In this document: piece after piece, positions 18,031 to 27,362 of the stretch
Numbering within the stretch: position 1 is the first letter of the stretch
Layout: the number at the start of each line of letters is the position of its first letter
Source of the DNA: Pseudoduganella violaceinigra DSM 15887
Lineage (GTDB): Bacteria; Pseudomonadota; Gammaproteobacteria; Burkholderiales; Burkholderiaceae_D
Reading direction: 5' to 3'
DNA: 64,000 nucleotides
NCBI RefSeq assembly: GCF_000425385.1
Contig: NZ_AUDI01000001.1
Location: 310,001-374,000 of the forward strand
The notes under the pieces: generated by a model
What the model was told of the DNA's origin: nothing
Seen by the model: only the letters and a program-made list of their open reading frames with translations
The model's database searches: none
Program-made: the position numbers and the translations under genes

Positions 18031-18408
18031 TTACGCGGTAGCTGCAACCTTGCGGTTTGGCAGCTTTTCCTTGATACGTGCGGACTTGCCCGAACGCTCA
18101 CGCAGGTAGTACAGCTTAGCGCGGCGCACGTCACCACGACGCTTCACTTCGATCGAAGCGATCAGTGGGGAGTACAGCTGGAAAGTACGCTCAACGCCTT
18201 CGCCGGACGAGATCTTACGAACGATGAAGTTCGAGTTCAGGCCGCGGTTACGACGAGCGATCACAACGCCTTCGTAAGCCTGGGCGCGCTTGCGGGTGCC
18301 TTCGACTACGTTCACGTTAACGACCACGGTGTCGCCAGGGGCGAACTCAGGGATGTTCTTGCCCAGGCGAGCGATTTCTTCTTGTTCCAGTTGCTGGATC
18401 AGGTTCAT
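18031..18408 (-). CDS. rplS: 50S ribosomal protein L19
   Basis: The product has 125 residues, usual for L19 with a short extra tail. Signature segments are clear: [32 protein letters not shown] [13 protein letters not shown], and [19 protein letters not shown]19 sits at the 30S-50S interface. It is the last gene of the conserved rpsP-rimM-trmD-rplS operon, followed directly by a terminator. The gap of about 100 bases to trmD is typical. Confidence 0.99.
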   Translation of the reverse strand: MNLIQQLEQEEIARLGKNIPEFAPGDTVVVNVNVVEGTRKRAQAYEGVVIARRNRGLNSNFIVRKISSGEGVERTFQLYSPLIASIEVKRRGDVRRAKLYYLRERSGKSARIKEKLPNRKVAATA

Positions 18409-18511
18409 TTCATGACTCCTATGACCATCTTGCCGGCGCGCTCAAGGATGCCCGGTAGAGGATGGGGTTAAACACGGCAGGCAACATGCCCGCCACGGTA
18501 CGACAACGGGT

Positions 18512-19258
18512 TTACAAACCCGCCAAAAACTTTTCGTCCTTCTTCGAGAGCAGTCCTGCCGCGCGGGCCTTCGCCAGCAGGTCGGGCCGCTTGCGCGCCG
18601 TCGCTTCCAGCATGCGCTCGCGGCGCCACTTCTCGATCTCGGCATGGTTACCGCCCAGCAGGACCGGGGGCACGCTCACGCCTTCGTAATTCTCGGGCCG
18701 CGTAAAGTGCGGCGAATCCAGCAAGCCGTTGACGAAACTGTCCTCGACCGCGGAAGCATCGGTGTTCAGCACGCCGGGCAGCTGGCGCACCACGGCATCC
18801 ATCAGGGCCATGGCGGGCAACTCACCGCCGGACAGCACGAAATCGCCGAGGCTGATTTCTTCGTCCACGCAACGGTCCAGCAAACGCTGGTCCACCGCCT
18901 CATACCGGCCGCACAGGATCACCAGACCGGGTTCCTGCTTCAGCTGCATCACGCGTTCGTGCGTCAACTGCTTGCCTTGCGGCGACATATACACCACGCG
19001 CGGCGCCGGCAGGCCGGACACGACCTGGCGCTGTTTCGCGGCCTGGATCGTCTCTTCCAGCGGCTTGGCCAGCATCACCATGCCCGGGCCGCCGCCGTAG
19101 GGACGGTCATCCACGGTGCGGTGATTGTCGGTGGTGAAATCGCGCGGATTCCACAACGACAGGCCCCAGCGCTTCTGCTCGAACGCACGGCGGGTCACGC
19201 CGGACTGCGTCAACGCAGCGAACATCTCAGGGAACAGGGTAATAACGTCGAATTGCAT
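18512..19258 (-). CDS. trmD: tRNA (guanine37-N1)-methyltransferase
   Basis: The product has 248 residues. It opens [13 protein letters not shown] and carries the SPOUT-fold motifs [26 protein letters not shown] and [15 protein letters not shown], which form the knotted S-adenosylmethionine site. TrmD methylates G37 of tRNAs that read CUN, CCN and CGG codons and prevents frameshifting. It lies 14 bases after rimM. Confidence 0.99.
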   Translation of the reverse strand: MQFDVITLFPEMFAALTQSGVTRRAFEQKRWGLSLWNPRDFTTDNHRTVDDRPYGGGPGMVMLAKPLEETIQAAKQRQVVSGLPAPRVVYMSPQGKQLTHERVMQLKQEPGLVILCGRYEAVDQRLLDRCVDEEISLGDFVLSGGELPAMALMDAVVRQLPGVLNTDASAVEDSFVNGLLDSPHFTRPENYEGVSVPPVLLGGNHAEIEKWRRERMLEATARKRPDLLAKARAAGLLSKKDEKFLAGL

Positions 19259-19272
19259 TGTGCGGTTCCGGA

Positions 19273-19815
19273 TTAGTAATCCAGGCCCCAGTCCACGATG
19301 ATCAGCTTCGCGTCCTTGTCCACCTTGATAACAAACTGGCTTACAAACGGGATCAGGCGCTCTTGCGCCTTTCCATCAGCCTCATACTCGACGCGCAGGA
19401 TGGACTGTGGTCCATTGCTCATCATGTCTGCGACTGTGCCAAGGCTTTCGCCCTGTTGATTCTCAACTGCCAGGCCGAGCAAGTCGCCCCAGTAGAATTC
19501 ATCCTCTTCCAGCTGCGGGAAGTCGGCACGCGACACGAAGACCGCCGCGCCTTTCAGCGCCTCCGCCTCGTTCCGGTCCGTCATCCCGACGATAGTGGTG
19601 ACGACGTCGCCACCATGCAGCTTAGCCCGCTTGACTTCTACGTCACGCAGGCTTGGCTTGTCGAGCCACCAGGTGGTGGCATGCAGCAGCGCATCTGCTT
19701 CAGAGGAAAAGGGCCGGACACGGACCCCGCCAGTGATGCCATAGGCACCGAAAACAAAGCCAACCTGAACCAGGTCAGCCGGGGCTTGCGCCCCAGATGC
19801 GGTCTTGCTGCTCAA
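19273..19815 (-). CDS. rimM: Ribosome maturation factor RimM
   Basis: The product has 180 residues. The N-terminal domain has [21 protein letters not shown] and the C-terminal PRC-barrel has [14 protein letters not shown] and [13 protein letters not shown]. RimM helps assemble the 30S head by binding S19. It lies 8 bases after rpsP, in the standard operon order. Confidence 0.98.
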   Translation of the reverse strand: MSSKTASGAQAPADLVQVGFVFGAYGITGGVRVRPFSSEADALLHATTWWLDKPSLRDVEVKRAKLHGGDVVTTIVGMTDRNEAEALKGAAVFVSRADFPQLEEDEFYWGDLLGLAVENQQGESLGTVADMMSNGPQSILRVEYEADGKAQERLIPFVSQFVIKVDKDAKLIIVDWGLDY

Positions 19816-19823
19816 AGCTTAAA

Positions 19824-20069
19824 TTAAGCTGCTTTCTGGGTTGCAACCAGCTTGGCAACAGCTGGGGACAGCTGTGCGCCAACGCCTTGCCAGTAAGCCA
19901 GACGGTCAGCAGCAACGCGGAAGGTTTCTGCTTGGCCGGTAGCCATTGGGTTGAAGAAGCCGATACGTTCTACGAAACGGCCATCGCGACGATTACGGGA
20001 ATCGGTTGCAACGATGTTGTAGAAAGGACGCTTCTTGGCGCCACCACGAGCTAAACGAATAACGACCAT
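19824..20069 (-). CDS. rpsP: 30S ribosomal protein S16
   Basis: The product has 81 residues, opening [20 protein letters not shown] with the [18 protein letters not shown] block that defines S16. It is the first gene of the operon; a good sigma-70 promoter lies about 40-70 bases upstream. Confidence 0.99.
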   Translation of the reverse strand: MVVIRLARGGAKKRPFYNIVATDSRNRRDGRFVERIGFFNPMATGQAETFRVAADRLAYWQGVGAQLSPAVAKLVATQKAA

Positions 20070-20110
20070 AATAATTCCAAAAAAGTGTGCTGAGTCGGAA
20101 AAAGCCGCAA

Positions 20111-20140
20111 ATTATAGCGCGCTTTAACTCCAACCGGCAA
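20111..20140 (-). promoter_or_regulatory. Sigma-70 promoter of the rpsP operon
   Basis: On the minus strand TTGCCG (20135-20140) and a perfect TATAAT (20111-20116) are separated by 18 bases. The expected start point lies about 35 bases before the rpsP ATG, giving a short AT-rich leader. Confidence 0.8.
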
Positions 20141-20255
20141 GATTAATCAAATTGGTGGGGAATTGGACAATCCGGGATTATCCCCCGTTCCGGGCTCGGC
20201 GGCAACAGCTTTGTTGTGCGATACTGCCGGTTTTTCGGACTTATCGGCAGCAATC

Positions 20256-20672
20256 ATGTCTGTTTTACACAAGAACAAAACATTCGCCGCCCTGCTCGCC
20301 GCCCTCGCGGGCGGCATCGGCCTGCACCGTTTTTACCTGCGCGGCCTGGGCGACAAATGGGGCTGGCTGCATACCGTCAGCCTGCTCGGAGTCGCCGCCG
20401 TGTTTGCAGTCTGGCCCAAAGCCGATCCCTACTTCCTGCTGTTGCCGCTGCTCCTGTCGATCCTGATCGGCCTGCTCGAGGCCCTGGTCCTGGGCCTGAT
20501 GCCCGACGAGAAATGGGATGCCGCCTTCAACCCCGGCACCGGCAAGCAAACGGTCTCGCGCTGGCCACTGGCCTTCGTCCTGGTAGGCGCCCTGATGTTC
20601 GGCGCCTTCGGCTTGATCGCCGCCATCGCCCGCCTCTTCGACCTACTCTACACCGGCGGCATCTACGGCTGA
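20256..20672 (+). CDS. TM2 domain-containing membrane protein
   Basis: The product has 138 residues from ATG 20256; the frame extends upstream to 20163 but this ATG opens the domain. The start KNKTFAALLAALAGGIGLHRFYLRG is the TM2/NINE signature (GxGxHRFYxG), followed by more hydrophobic segments, four in all. TM2 proteins are small inner-membrane proteins of unknown role. A palindromic repeat begins 4 bases after its stop. Confidence 0.85.
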   Translation: MSVLHKNKTFAALLAALAGGIGLHRFYLRGLGDKWGWLHTVSLLGVAAVFAVWPKADPYFLLLPLLLSILIGLLEALVLGLMPDEKWDAAFNPGTGKQTVSRWPLAFVLVGALMFGAFGLIAAIARLFDLLYTGGIYG

Positions 20673-20675
20673 CCC

Positions 20676-20712
20676 CGTGGCAACCTTGGGGTCAGGCTCT
20701 TTGCTTGCCACG
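20676..20712. repeat. Palindromic repeat, family 2, copy 1
   Basis: The arms CGTGGCAA / TTGCCACG enclose a loop containing TTGGGGTCAGGCTC. The same 36 bases, changed only at the outer arms, recur at 32538-32582. It starts 4 bases after a stop codon. Confidence 0.75.
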
Positions 20713-20809
20713 AGCTGGTCCGTAGCAACGTCTTGTCACAATTAAGCATTCCAATCGGAAACATTTGACCTATACTTCCACTCACCACAACCGTTTTTGG
20801 AGATCCCAT

Positions 20810-21223
20810 ATGAAACTAATTAAATTCCTCATGCCAGCCATCCTGGCCGTAACGGTTACCGGCGCTTACGCACAACCAAAGCGCGCCGTTTGCACCGAAT
20901 GCGGCACCGTGACTGCGGTGAAAGTCATTGAGAAAGACGGCGAAGGCGGCGCGGCAGGCATGGTTGCCGGCGGCGTAGCAGGCGCACTGCTGGGCCACCA
21001 GGTTGGCGGCGGCACCGGTAAAACCCTGGCCACCGTTGCTGGCGCTGCTGGCGGCGCATACGCCGGCAAGAAGATCGAAGGCAAAATGAACAAGGTCAAA
21101 GAATGGCACGTGACCGTTCGCTACGAAACCGGCAATACCGGCACCGTCGTGCTGAAGAACGATCCTAACCTGCGCAATGGCGACCACGTTCGCCGCGAGA
21201 ACGGCGGCCTGAACCGCATCTGA
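20810..21223 (+). CDS. Glycine-zipper 2TM domain outer-membrane protein (SlyB/Pcp-like)
   Basis: The product has 137 residues from ATG 20810 with signal peptide MKLIKFLMPAILAVTVTGAYA. The core GMVAGGVAGALLGHQVGGGTGKTLATV... is a glycine-zipper pair of membrane-spanning helices. The preceding CTECGTVTAVKVIEK is standard for the family. Unlike SlyB it has no lipobox. These proteins influence envelope integrity; the precise role is unknown. Confidence 0.85.
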   Translation: MKLIKFLMPAILAVTVTGAYAQPKRAVCTECGTVTAVKVIEKDGEGGAAGMVAGGVAGALLGHQVGGGTGKTLATVAGAAGGAYAGKKIEGKMNKVKEWHVTVRYETGNTGTVVLKNDPNLRNGDHVRRENGGLNRI

Positions 21224-21230
21224 TTTTAGT

Positions 21231-21260
21231 CTGCGGTTGCGGCACACGCTGCAACCGCAG
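21231..21260. other. Perfect 10-bp stem-loop after the glycine-zipper gene
   Basis: CTGCGGTTGC and GCAACCGCAG pair around a 10-base loop, 8 bases after the stop codon. No U-run follows on either strand, so it may be an mRNA-stabilising hairpin or a weak terminator. It separates this gene from the convergent frameshifted gene. Confidence 0.5.
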
Positions 21261-21267
21261 AGCGCGC

Positions 21268-21524
21268 TCAGGGAAAGCGAGTTTCCACCTGGGCGCCAGC
21301 CTCGACGAGCGCTTCCTGCCAGCTCCTGAACGACACCGGCCATCCCTGCGCCACTTGAAGTCCCCCGCCAGCCTCATCCGTTTCGCCTCCACGGCGGAAA
21401 TCCGCGTCGCCTCCCGGTAAATCGCAAATACCTTCACCCGATTCGGCCCGACCGACGCCACCCATAGCTCCGGATCGAGCAAGGGCCTGCTTTGGTAAGT
21501 TGAAGCATCCACGGTCGGCTCCAC
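21268..21524 (-). pseudogene. Small conserved-looking gene broken by a one-base frameshift in a G run
   Basis: On the minus strand a GTG at 21524 opens a frame reading VKVFAIYREATRISAVEAKR and then RLAG. At a run of five Gs near 21365-21369 the sensible reading moves to the -1 frame, giving GLQVAQGWPVSFRSWQEAL and ending TRFP at a stop at 21268. Adding one G would restore an 85-residue protein; without it the first frame runs on into Arg-rich text. No family is recognised. A real pseudogene, a homopolymer sequencing error or a -1 slip are all possible. No ribosome site is obvious before the GTG. Confidence 0.5.
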
Positions 21525-21572
21525 ATTGAAATTTTAGCTATTATGCAATATTCAATCCAGCAAGGAGATACC

Positions 21573-22562
21573 GTGAAAGACGATGCCACGCCCCACTTCC
21601 CGCCGCAGTGGCAACCGCTGGTCGATCGCGCCGCCAGCGCCCTGCGCGAACTGGCCATCAACGAAGAAGCCAAGTCCCGCTTCCTGCAAGACCCGATGCT
21701 ACGGCCATTCATGGAGCGCGTATCGCAGCGCTACGTCGCCGGCAGCAACGTGGCCGACGTGGTCGTGCGCGCCGCCATGATCAACCAGAACGGCCATCGT
21801 GCGTCCGCCGAGTATATGGGCGAAAGCGTGCGCGACGAAGGCTTCGCGAATGCCGAAACTAGCGTATTCCTGCAGCTGATACAGGCGATCGGCGAACAAC
21901 GCCTCGACTGCTCCATTTCCTTCGACCTGTCGCATGTGGGTTCGTTGATCGATCCAGAGCTGGGCTACCGCAACGCCCGCAGCATCGCACGCGCTGCCCG
22001 CGAAATCGGGCAGGAAGTGATGATCTCGATGGAAGCGTCGGACCGCACATCCGGCATCTACGACACATACCGGCGACTGCACGAGCAGGATGGATTATCG
22101 AACGTCGGCATCACCGTGCCTGCCAAACTGCACCGTACAGCGGACGACCTGCCGGAATTGATGCGCATCCCCGGCCGCATCCGCCTCGTCAAAGGCGCCA
22201 TGTTCGAAGCGCAGGACATAGCCTTCCCCCGCAATAGCCCCGAGCTGGCATCAGCCTACCGGCGCTATGCAGCACAGCTCTTGCGCAGCGGCCGTCAATG
22301 TTCGATCGCCACGCACGACCGCGCGATCCAGGACGAACTTGCCGCTATGATCCGCGCCGAAAATATTGCAGCGGGCGCATATGAATTCGAATCATTGATC
22401 GGGTTGGGCGAACAGAATATCGCCGACCTGCGCGACGCCGGCTTTGCGACGCGCGAATACGCAGTTTTTGGAAAGGAGCACTTCTTGTACGTATTGAACC
22501 GCATATCCGAGGAACCAGTTCGCGTTTATCAGGCGATCCTCGACGCATTGGGGGCCGCATGA
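21573..22562 (+). CDS. Proline dehydrogenase family protein (stand-alone TIM barrel)
   Basis: The product has 329 residues from GTG 21573, chosen because AAGGAG lies 5 bases upstream; ATG 21543 lacks such a site. The barrel motifs match monofunctional PRODH: ISFDLSHVGSLID, MISMEASDRTSGIYDTY, IRLVKGAMFEAQDIAFPR and CSIATHDRAI, the usual order of FAD- and substrate-binding strands. The enzyme would oxidise proline or a related cyclic amino acid to the pyrroline. No P5C dehydrogenase lies alongside. Its stop overlaps the deacetylase start (ATGA), an unusual pairing. Confidence 0.8.
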   Translation: MKDDATPHFPPQWQPLVDRAASALRELAINEEAKSRFLQDPMLRPFMERVSQRYVAGSNVADVVVRAAMINQNGHRASAEYMGESVRDEGFANAETSVFLQLIQAIGEQRLDCSISFDLSHVGSLIDPELGYRNARSIARAAREIGQEVMISMEASDRTSGIYDTYRRLHEQDGLSNVGITVPAKLHRTADDLPELMRIPGRIRLVKGAMFEAQDIAFPRNSPELASAYRRYAAQLLRSGRQCSIATHDRAIQDELAAMIRAENIAAGAYEFESLIGLGEQNIADLRDAGFATREYAVFGKEHFLYVLNRISEEPVRVYQAILDALGAA

Positions 22563-23479
22563 TGCGCAGCCTCCTCGCCGCATCCGCATTGACCGCAGCA
22601 CTGGGCGCTTGCGGCGCAGCGTCAGCGCAATCGCTTGCCATCACCATCGATGACGGCCCGAATGCCGGCACCACACCGCGCATGACGGCACCCGAACGAA
22701 ACCAGGCCATCCTGAAAGCGTTGGCCAAACACCGCGTTCACGCAGCGCTATTCGTTACGTCCGGCTTTGGCGCGAACACGCCCGAAGGTTTTCCCTTGCT
22801 GCAGGCATGGAGCAAGGCCGGGCATTCAATCGGCAACCACACCGTGACCCACCCGGACCTGAACCAGGTCGACCTGGCGGCCTACACGAAAGAGGTACTG
22901 GACTGCGACCGCTTGATCAGCACGCTGCCCGGCTACCAGAAATGGCTGCGCTTCACCTATCTCCGCGAAGGCAACACACCGGAAAAAATCGAAGGCATGC
23001 GCAAGTTCCTGCAAGAGCAAGGCTACCGCAATGCCTACGTGAGCATCGACACCAGCGACTGGCGCCTGAATGAAAAACTGGAGGAGGTACTGACGAAGAA
23101 TCCCGATGCGGACGTCAGCGCAATCCGCACGGCCTATCTGGCCCATATCCGGCAACGCATACTCGCCTACCGCGAGCTGTCGCAACAGCTGCAAGGCCGC
23201 GATATCGCGCAAGTCCTGCTCATGCACCACAACCTGCTGAACGCCATGTGGCTGGACGATGTCCTGGCGGAGATCGAGGGAATGGGGTGGAAGATCATTA
23301 CCCCGGCCGAGGCCTTTGCAGATCCGGTCTACAAGCTGGAGCCAGTGCGCAAAGCGGCAGGACAAAGCTTGCTGATTTCCCTGGGCCGGGTATTGGGGAT
23401 GGGTTTGATGCCTGGCGGCGAGCGCCTGGTTGACGACGGCGATTACGAGATCGCCGAGCTGGCGAAGAAGGGGCTCTGA
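22559..23479 (+). CDS. Polysaccharide deacetylase (CE4/NodB) family protein, exported
   Basis: The product has 306 residues with a signal peptide ending SAQ. NodB motif 1 is TIDDGP (Asp31, Asp32) and motif 2 is NHTVTHPD, supplying the Asp-His-His metal site; a late LLMHHN gives the final His region. CE4 enzymes remove N-acetyl groups from chitin, peptidoglycan or poly-GlcNAc; substrate here is unknown. It overlaps the proline-dehydrogenase-like gene by 4 bases, so the two are translated together. Confidence 0.87.
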   Translation: MMRSLLAASALTAALGACGAASAQSLAITIDDGPNAGTTPRMTAPERNQAILKALAKHRVHAALFVTSGFGANTPEGFPLLQAWSKAGHSIGNHTVTHPDLNQVDLAAYTKEVLDCDRLISTLPGYQKWLRFTYLREGNTPEKIEGMRKFLQEQGYRNAYVSIDTSDWRLNEKLEEVLTKNPDADVSAIRTAYLAHIRQRILAYRELSQQLQGRDIAQVLLMHHNLLNAMWLDDVLAEIEGMGWKIITPAEAFADPVYKLEPVRKAAGQSLLISLGRVLGMGLMPGGERLVDDGDYEIAELAKKGL

Positions 23480-23484
23480 CTCAC

Positions 23485-23587
23485 AAACCGGGCAAACCGG
23501 TGTCCGACCCACAGGGTCAGACACCCGGCAGGCGACGGGCGCGTATCGGTGTCAGACCCCGCGGGTCTGACACCGCTTTACCGGTTT
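23485..23587. repeat. REPIN-like element R1 (two palindromes)
   Basis: The ends are AAACCGGG...CCGGTTT. Inside are two palindromes: 23499-23525 (GGTGTCCGACCC-ACA-GGGTCAGACACC, one mismatch) and 23547-23575 (perfect, CGGTGTCAGACCC arms). The right end supplies the stop codon of the acyl-CoA dehydrogenase gene. Related elements are at 26402, 37753 and 52122. Confidence 0.85.
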
Positions 23588-25376
23588 AGAACTGCTCGAC
23601 GTTCAAGCCCAGCACGCCCGCGCTGCCATCGACAATGGCGGTGCGCATGCCGGTGGAACCGGACAGGATGTGGTCCGCAAAGAAGCGCGCGGTCACGATC
23701 TTGGCGTGATAGAAGGATGCGTCGCCCTCGCCTGCCGCCAGCTTGGACTGCGCCACCAGCGCGGCGCGGCCCATCTGCCAGCCGCCGAACACGATACCGG
23801 CCAGCTTCAGGTACAGCACGGAGCCGGAGAATACGCCCTTGATATCGGACTTGACATGGTTGACCACAAAGTCCACCACCGCTTCCAGGTCATCGGCGCC
23901 CTGCTCCAGGTGCTTGCGCATTGCCGCGAAATCAGGCGAATTCACCTTGCCCAGTTCAACCGCGGTCGAGCGCACCTGCGCAATGATCGACTTGGCCAGC
24001 GCGCCGCCGTCACGCACGGTCTTGCGGCCGATCAGGTCATTGGCCTGGATCGCGGTAGTGCCTTCATAGATGGTCAGGATCTTGGCGTCGCGATAGTGCT
24101 GCGCCGCGCCGGTTTCCTCGATGAAGCCCATGCCGCCGTGCACCTGCACGCCATCGCGGGTCACGTTCTCGGACATTTCGGTCGACCAGCCCTTGACGAT
24201 CGGCACCAGGTATTCGTACACGGCCTGGTTCGAAGCGCGCACTTCCGCGTCGGCGTGGTGATGCGCCACGTCGTGAATGCCGGCAGCCACGTACGCCAGC
24301 GCGCGCGCCGCTTCGGTCTGGGCGCGCATCGACATCAGCATGCGGCGCACGTCCGGGTGGTTGATGATCGCCACGCCGGCTGGAGAGCCGTTCAGGTCGC
24401 GCGACTGCACGCGGTCCTTGGCAAAGGCCACAGCCTGCTGATACGCGTTTTCCGCCAGGCCCACGCCCTGCATGCCGACACCAAAACGGGCCGCGTTCAT
24501 CATGATGAACATATATTCCAGACCACGGTTCTCTTCGCCGACCAGGTAGCCGACTGCACCACCATTGTCGCCGAATTGCAGTACGGCGGTCGGGGAAGCC
24601 TTGATGCCCAGCTTGTGCTCGATCGATACGCAGTGCGCGTCGTTGCGCTCGCCCAGCGAACCGTCGGCGTTGACCATGAACTTCGGTACGATGAACAGCG
24701 AGATGCCCTTCACGCCCGCAGGTGCATCCGGCGTACGCGCCAGCACCAGGTGGACGATGTTCTCGGCCATATCGTGCTCACCGTAGGTGATGAAGATCTT
24801 GGTGCCGAATACTTTATAGCTGCCATCGCCCTGCGGCACGGCGCGGGTGCGCACGGCGGCCAGGTCGGAGCCGGCTTGCGGCTCGGTGAGGTTCATGGTG
24901 CCGGTCCACTTGCCGGTTACCAGCGGTTCCAGGTAGGTCGCTTTCTGCTCGTCGGAGCCGGCGGTCAGCAGCGCTTCGATCGCGCCGTCGGACAGCAGCG
25001 CCACCAGGGCGAACGACAGGTTCGCACCGTGCAGCATTTCGACGCATGGGGTGCCGATCAGCTTCGGCAGGCCCTGACCGCCGAATTCGGTCGGGTGCTG
25101 CAGGCCTTGCCAGCCGGCTTCTGCGAACTGCTTGAAGGCTTCCTTGAAACCTTTCGAGGTGGTGACCTTGCCGTCAGCCCAGAAGCTAGGCTCCTTGTCG
25201 GCAGCGTGGTTCAGCGGGGCGATCACGCCGCTCACGAACTTCGCGTTTTCTTCCAGTACGGCTTCCGCGGTTTCCGCGTTTGCATCTTCACAGCCCGGCA
25301 GCGCGGACACGCCTGCCAGGTTCGCCAGTTCGTTCATCACGAACAGCATGTCTTTCATTGGGGCTTGATAGCTCAT
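23586..25376 (-). CDS. Acyl-CoA dehydrogenase, long form with C-terminal extension (DmdC-like)
   Basis: The product has 596 residues from ATG 25376 (GGAGAGG ribosome site), longer than the 380-residue classical enzymes and like the AidB/DmdC/FadE5 type. FAD/substrate motifs are present: MNLTEPQAGSDLAAVRTR, IFITYGEHDM, and the catalytic Glu region TIYEGTTAIQANDLIGRK. It moves two electrons from an acyl-CoA to ETF; etfA and etfB lie just upstream on the same strand, which fits electron transfer to the quinone pool. Specific acyl chain is unknown. It was probably once contiguous with etfBA. Confidence 0.93.
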   Translation of the reverse strand: MSYQAPMKDMLFVMNELANLAGVSALPGCEDANAETAEAVLEENAKFVSGVIAPLNHAADKEPSFWADGKVTTSKGFKEAFKQFAEAGWQGLQHPTEFGGQGLPKLIGTPCVEMLHGANLSFALVALLSDGAIEALLTAGSDEQKATYLEPLVTGKWTGTMNLTEPQAGSDLAAVRTRAVPQGDGSYKVFGTKIFITYGEHDMAENIVHLVLARTPDAPAGVKGISLFIVPKFMVNADGSLGERNDAHCVSIEHKLGIKASPTAVLQFGDNGGAVGYLVGEENRGLEYMFIMMNAARFGVGMQGVGLAENAYQQAVAFAKDRVQSRDLNGSPAGVAIINHPDVRRMLMSMRAQTEAARALAYVAAGIHDVAHHHADAEVRASNQAVYEYLVPIVKGWSTEMSENVTRDGVQVHGGMGFIEETGAAQHYRDAKILTIYEGTTAIQANDLIGRKTVRDGGALAKSIIAQVRSTAVELGKVNSPDFAAMRKHLEQGADDLEAVVDFVVNHVKSDIKGVFSGSVLYLKLAGIVFGGWQMGRAALVAQSKLAAGEGDASFYHAKIVTARFFADHILSGSTGMRTAIVDGSAGVLGLNVEQF

Positions 25377-25451
25377 GACACCTCTCCAAGGTAGTAAAAG
25401 GGCCACTTGCGTGGCCCCGGTACTCCGTCCTTTTTCAGGACATTTATTGAA

Positions 25452-26381
25452 TTAACCCAGTTCCTTGACCAGTTGAGGAACAATCTCGAACAGGTCGCCA
25501 ACGATGCCATAGTCGGCAACGGAGAAGATCGGCGCTTCTGGATCTTTGTTCACTGCGACGATGACCTTGGAATCCTTCATACCGGCCAAGTGCTGGATCG
25601 CGCCGGAGATACCGACGGCGATGTACAGGGATGGAGCGACGATCTTGCCGGTCTGGCCAACCTGCCAGTCGTTCGGCACGAAGCCCGCGTCCACTGCGGC
25701 ACGCGAAGCGCCCATGGCAGCGTTCAGCTTGTCGGCCAGCGGTTCCAGGACCTTGAACGCGTCGGCGGAGCCCATGCCGCGGCCACCGGAAACGATGATC
25801 TTGGCGGCGGTCAGCTCTGGACGGTCGGACTTGGCCACTTCACGGCCAACGAAAGCGGACTTGCCGAAGTCAGCGGCTGCGGCCACGGTTTCCACTGCAG
25901 CGGAACCGCCTTCAGCGGCGGCGTCGAAACCAGTGGTACGGACGGTGATCACTTTCACCTTGTCCGACGATTGCACGTAGGCGATCGCGTTACCGGCGTA
26001 GATTGGGCGCTCGAAGGTATCAGGCGCGTCAACCTTGGTGATTTCAGAGATCTGCGCCACATCCAGCTTGGCGGCAACGCGCGGCAGGATGTTCTTGCCG
26101 TAGGCGGTTGCCGGAGCCAGGATGTGGGTGTAGCCGCCGGCGATCGCAAGGATCTGCTCGGAGATGTTTTCCGCCAGGCCGTCGGCGAAGTGGGCTGCGT
26201 CTGCGTGCAGCACTTTGGTGACGCCGGCGATCTTGGCGGCGGCAGCAGCTGCGGCGCCGGCGTTCGAGCCAGCAACCAGCACGTGTACTTCGCCTGCGCA
26301 CTTGGCGGCGGCGGTAACGGTGTGCAGGGTGCTGCCCTTCAGGGATGCGTTGTCGTGTTCTGCGATGACGAGTGCGACCAT
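25452..26381 (-). CDS. etfA: Electron transfer flavoprotein alpha subunit
   Basis: The product has 309 residues from ATG 26381 (an upstream in-frame extension would be encoded by the repeat R2 and is rejected). The start [10 protein letters not shown] and the C-terminal FAD domain ([43 protein letters not shown]) are diagnostic. With EtfB it carries electrons from acyl-CoA dehydrogenases to ETF-quinone oxidoreductase. It lies 85 bases after etfB, the gap being filled mostly by R2. Confidence 0.98.
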   Translation of the reverse strand: MVALVIAEHDNASLKGSTLHTVTAAAKCAGEVHVLVAGSNAGAAAAAAAKIAGVTKVLHADAAHFADGLAENISEQILAIAGGYTHILAPATAYGKNILPRVAAKLDVAQISEITKVDAPDTFERPIYAGNAIAYVQSSDKVKVITVRTTGFDAAAEGGSAAVETVAAAADFGKSAFVGREVAKSDRPELTAAKIIVSGGRGMGSADAFKVLEPLADKLNAAMGASRAAVDAGFVPNDWQVGQTGKIVAPSLYIAVGISGAIQHLAGMKDSKVIVAVNKDPEAPIFSVADYGIVGDLFEIVPQLVKELG

Positions 26382-26401
26382 GATGTTTTTTTCCTTGAGT
26401 G

Positions 26402-26457
26402 AAAACCGGCAGACCGGTGTCTGACCCGGTGGGTCAGACACCTGCTGTTCCGGTTTT
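26402..26457. repeat. REPIN-like element R2 inside the etfBA operon
   Basis: The element is 56 bases with ends AAAACCGG / CCGGTTTT and one perfect palindrome at 26416-26442 (GGTGTCTGACCC-GGT-GGGTCAGACACC). It lies between etfB and etfA, leaving only 20 bases before the etfA ATG. The mRNA hairpin could change the ratio of the two subunits. Confidence 0.85.
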
Positions 26458-26466
26458 AGCAAATAA

Positions 26467-27216
26467 TTAGATGACTTTAGCTTCGGTGCGCAGCTTGGAC
26501 ACCAGGGTCGCTACGTCAGGCACTTTGATACCAGCAGAACGCTTGGCAGGCTCGGCCACCTTCAGGGTTTTCAGGCGCGGGGTCACGTCGACGCCCAACT
26601 CTTCCGGCTTGACGGTATCCAGCGGCTTCTTCTTCGCCTTCATGATGTTAGGCAGGGTCACGTAGCGCGGCTCGTTCAGGCGCAGGTCGGTGGTCACGAT
26701 GGCTGGCAGTTGCAGCGCCACGGTTTCCAGGCCGCCGTCCACTTCGCGGGTCACGGTGACTTTGCCGTCGCCCAGTTCAACCTTGGAAGCGAAGGTCGCT
26801 TGCGGCCAGCCCAGCAGCGCAGCCAGCATCTGGCCAACCTGGTTGGAGTCGTCGTCGATCGCCTGCTTGCCCAGGATGATCAGTTGCGGCTGCTCTTTGT
26901 CGGCAACCGCTTTCAGCAGCTTGGCCACGGCCAGCGGCTCGAGCTCAACGCCGGTTTCGATCAGGATGCCGCGGTCGGCGCCAATCGCCATGCCGGTGCG
27001 CAGGGTTTCCTGGCACTGGGCCACGCCAGCGGACACGGCAACCACTTCGGTCACTTTGCCGGCTTCTTTCAGGCGGGTCGCTTCTTCCAGTGCGATTTCA
27101 TCGAACGGGTTCATCGACATTTTGACGTTGGCGATATCTACGCCAGTGCCGTCGGATTTGACGCGCACTTTCACGTTGTAGTCGACGACGCGCTTGACAG
27201 GTACCAGGACTTTCAT
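26467..27216 (-). CDS. etfB: Electron transfer flavoprotein beta subunit
   Basis: The product has 249 residues. [33 protein letters not shown] and the ADP-binding loop region ([21 protein letters not shown]) are diagnostic of EtfB. It is the first gene of the etfBA unit, with a TATAAT promoter and a palindrome upstream. Confidence 0.98.
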   Translation of the reverse strand: MKVLVPVKRVVDYNVKVRVKSDGTGVDIANVKMSMNPFDEIALEEATRLKEAGKVTEVVAVSAGVAQCQETLRTGMAIGADRGILIETGVELEPLAVAKLLKAVADKEQPQLIILGKQAIDDDSNQVGQMLAALLGWPQATFASKVELGDGKVTVTREVDGGLETVALQLPAIVTTDLRLNEPRYVTLPNIMKAKKKPLDTVKPEELGVDVTPRLKTLKVAEPAKRSAGIKVPDVATLVSKLRTEAKVI

Positions 27217-27258
27217 AGGTGTGCCTTTGAAAAAGAGATAAGTAAATTAGTGGGCTAG

Positions 27259-27306
27259 ATTATATTGGAATTCGATATCACGCATCGAATAAAAGCACGA
27301 TCGTGC
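27259..27306 (-). promoter_or_regulatory. etfB promoter with upstream palindromic operator candidate
   Basis: A perfect TATAAT (minus strand, 27259-27264) lies about 45 bases before the etfB ATG, without a convincing -35. Upstream is a perfect palindrome GCACGATCGTGC (27295-27306) flanked by A and T runs. Its centre ACGATCGT is of the kind bound by TetR-family regulators of fatty acid metabolism; the regulator is not known from the sequence. Confidence 0.5.
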
Positions 27307-27362
27307 GTTTTTTAGATACAATCCGGCGCCGAAAATCAGCAACCGGTAGCATACCGCAAAAC

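Noticed and set aside
26382..26462. N-terminal extension of EtfA
   Set aside because: It would be encoded by repeat element R2; [10 protein letters not shown] is the conserved start.
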